Positions 43,751 to 44,291 of a stretch of DNA of 44,291 nt are shown here, piece by piece. The stretch comes from HGM04593 sp045634305 (GTDB lineage Bacteria; Bacteroidota; Bacteroidia; Bacteroidales; Bacteroidaceae), in the NCBI GenBank assembly GCA_045634305.1, contig JAZQZZ010000029.1, forward strand, positions 1 to 44,291. The letters run 5' to 3'. A program made the position numbers and the translations under genes. Numbering within the stretch: position 1 is the first letter of the stretch; the number at the start of each line of letters is the position of its first letter. The notes under the pieces were generated by a model that did no database searches, was not told the origin of the DNA, and saw nothing but the letters and a program-made list of their open reading frames with translations.

Positions 43751-44125
43751 ATGGCAGATTTGAAAGCTCTTGCAGAAGAATTGGTTAACCTTACAGTAAA
43801 AGACGTTAACGAACTTGCAACAATCCTTAAAGAAGAATATGGTATCGAACCCGCTGCTGCAGCTGTTGCTGTTGCTGCTCCTGCTGCCGGCGGCGCTGCT
43901 GCTGAGGAGGAGAAGACAGCGTTCGACGTTGTTTTGAAGAGCGCTGGTGCTCAGAAGCTCGCAGTTGTAAAGGCTGTTAAGGAGGCTTGTGGTCTTGGTT
44001 TGAAGGAGGCTAAGGACCTTGTAGACGCTGCTCCTAGCGTACTTAAGGAGGGTCTTCCTAAGGCAGAGGCTGAGTCTTTGAAGAAGACTATCGAGGAGTC
44101 TGGTGCTGAGGTTGAGATTAAGTAA
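43751..44125 (+). CDS. rplL: 50S ribosomal protein L7/L12
   Basis: A 124-residue stalk protein that recruits translation GTPases. The N-terminal dimerisation helix (MADLKALAEELVNLTVKDVN) leads to an Ala-rich hinge (about 36-57). The C-terminal domain has KLAVVKAVKEACGLGLKEAK, then DLVDAAPSVLKEG. It lies 44 bp after rplJ. Confidence 0.98.
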   Translation: MADLKALAEELVNLTVKDVNELATILKEEYGIEPAAAAVAVAAPAAGGAAAEEEKTAFDVVLKSAGAQKLAVVKAVKEACGLGLKEAKDLVDAAPSVLKEGLPKAEAESLKKTIEESGAEVEIK

Positions 44126-44155
44126 GCTCACACACGCCCTGCACAAGGGTATAAT

Positions 44156-44190
44156 GGTTAAGAATCCGATAAAAGGGTTCTTAACCTTTT
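44156..44190 (+). terminator. Attenuator-like hairpin between rplL and rpoB
   Basis: GGTTAAGAATCC (44156-44167) pairs with GGGTTCTTAACC (44175-44186) over 12 bp with one G-T pair, followed by TTTT. An outer arm GCACAA (44141-44146) / TTGTGC (44189-44194) can extend it. Its place between ribosomal-protein and RNA polymerase genes fits partial termination, which sets a lower level of rpoBC transcript. Confidence 0.75.
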
Positions 44191-44230
44191 GTGCGTAAAA
44201 AGAAAAGTAAGTTATAAAACATTTAGCACG

Positions 44231-44291
44231 ATGTCGTTAAAAACTGATAATCAAAGAATTAACTTTGCTTCTATAAAAGATCCAATGCCTT
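44231..44291 (+). CDS. rpoB: RNA polymerase beta subunit, N-terminal fragment (cut by window edge)
   Basis: ATG at 44231 opens MSLKTDNQRINFASIKDPMP, which runs to the end of the window. The pattern NQR-x-NFASxK is the usual start of RpoB in Bacteroidetes. The position after rplL also agrees. Only 20 codons are visible. Confidence 0.93.
   Translation, partial: MSLKTDNQRINFASIKDPMP

Overview
The window is chromosomal DNA from a member of the Bacteroidota, most likely order Bacteroidales. The evidence is two SusC/SusD pairs, GH92 mannosidases, lipoprotein-type signal peptides on many exported proteins, promoters that fit the Bacteroides form (TTTG near -33, TAnnTTTG near -7), and the conserved order tRNAs-tuf-trpT-secE-nusG-rplKAJL-rpoB. 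I cannot fix the genus from the sequence alone.

Layout. (1) 1-141: the end of an IS3-family element (transposase C-terminus plus terminal inverted repeat), then a 218-bp gene-free stretch that may be a dispersed repeat. (2) 360-6152, minus strand: a tripartite RND efflux operon in the order outer-membrane channel, adaptor, pump, with a palindromic repeat between adaptor and pump. (3) 6500-13350, minus strand: a tightly packed mannose-glycan operon, GH5 lipoprotein > ROK sugar kinase > GH92 > GH92, ending in a strong terminator. (4) 13545-15770, minus strand: a 741-residue exported protein with about four NPCBM-like jelly-roll units and a glycine/alanine-rich hydrophobic insert in the last one. 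(5) 16044-21956, plus strand: slyD, aroC, a DUF6057-like membrane protein and a lipoprotein combining a CxxCH haem-c motif with WD40-like (PD40) repeats; probably one transcript, from a good promoter to a strong terminator. (6) 22207-37849, plus strand: a 15.6-kb unit with the architecture FAS1 lipoprotein > SusC > SusD repeated twice, without any glycoside hydrolase, polysaccharide lyase, sulfatase or regulator. (7) 37951-38972: a sirtuin of the desuccinylase type and a 53-residue rubredoxin. (8) 39254-end: a tRNA cluster (Thr, Tyr, Gly, Thr), tuf, tRNA-Trp, secE, nusG, rplK, rplA, rplJ, rplL and the first codons of rpoB.

How the parts work together. The mannose operon reads as a periplasmic or surface pathway that trims alpha-mannosides (GH92), cuts a beta-mannosidic bond (GH5) and phosphorylates the released sugar (ROK), possibly acting on N-glycans. 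The double FAS1-SusCD unit is the most unusual part: two TonB-dependent importers, each with its own surface fasciclin-domain lipoprotein, and no degradative enzyme to indicate the ligand. The translation and transcription block at the right end is ordinary core genome.
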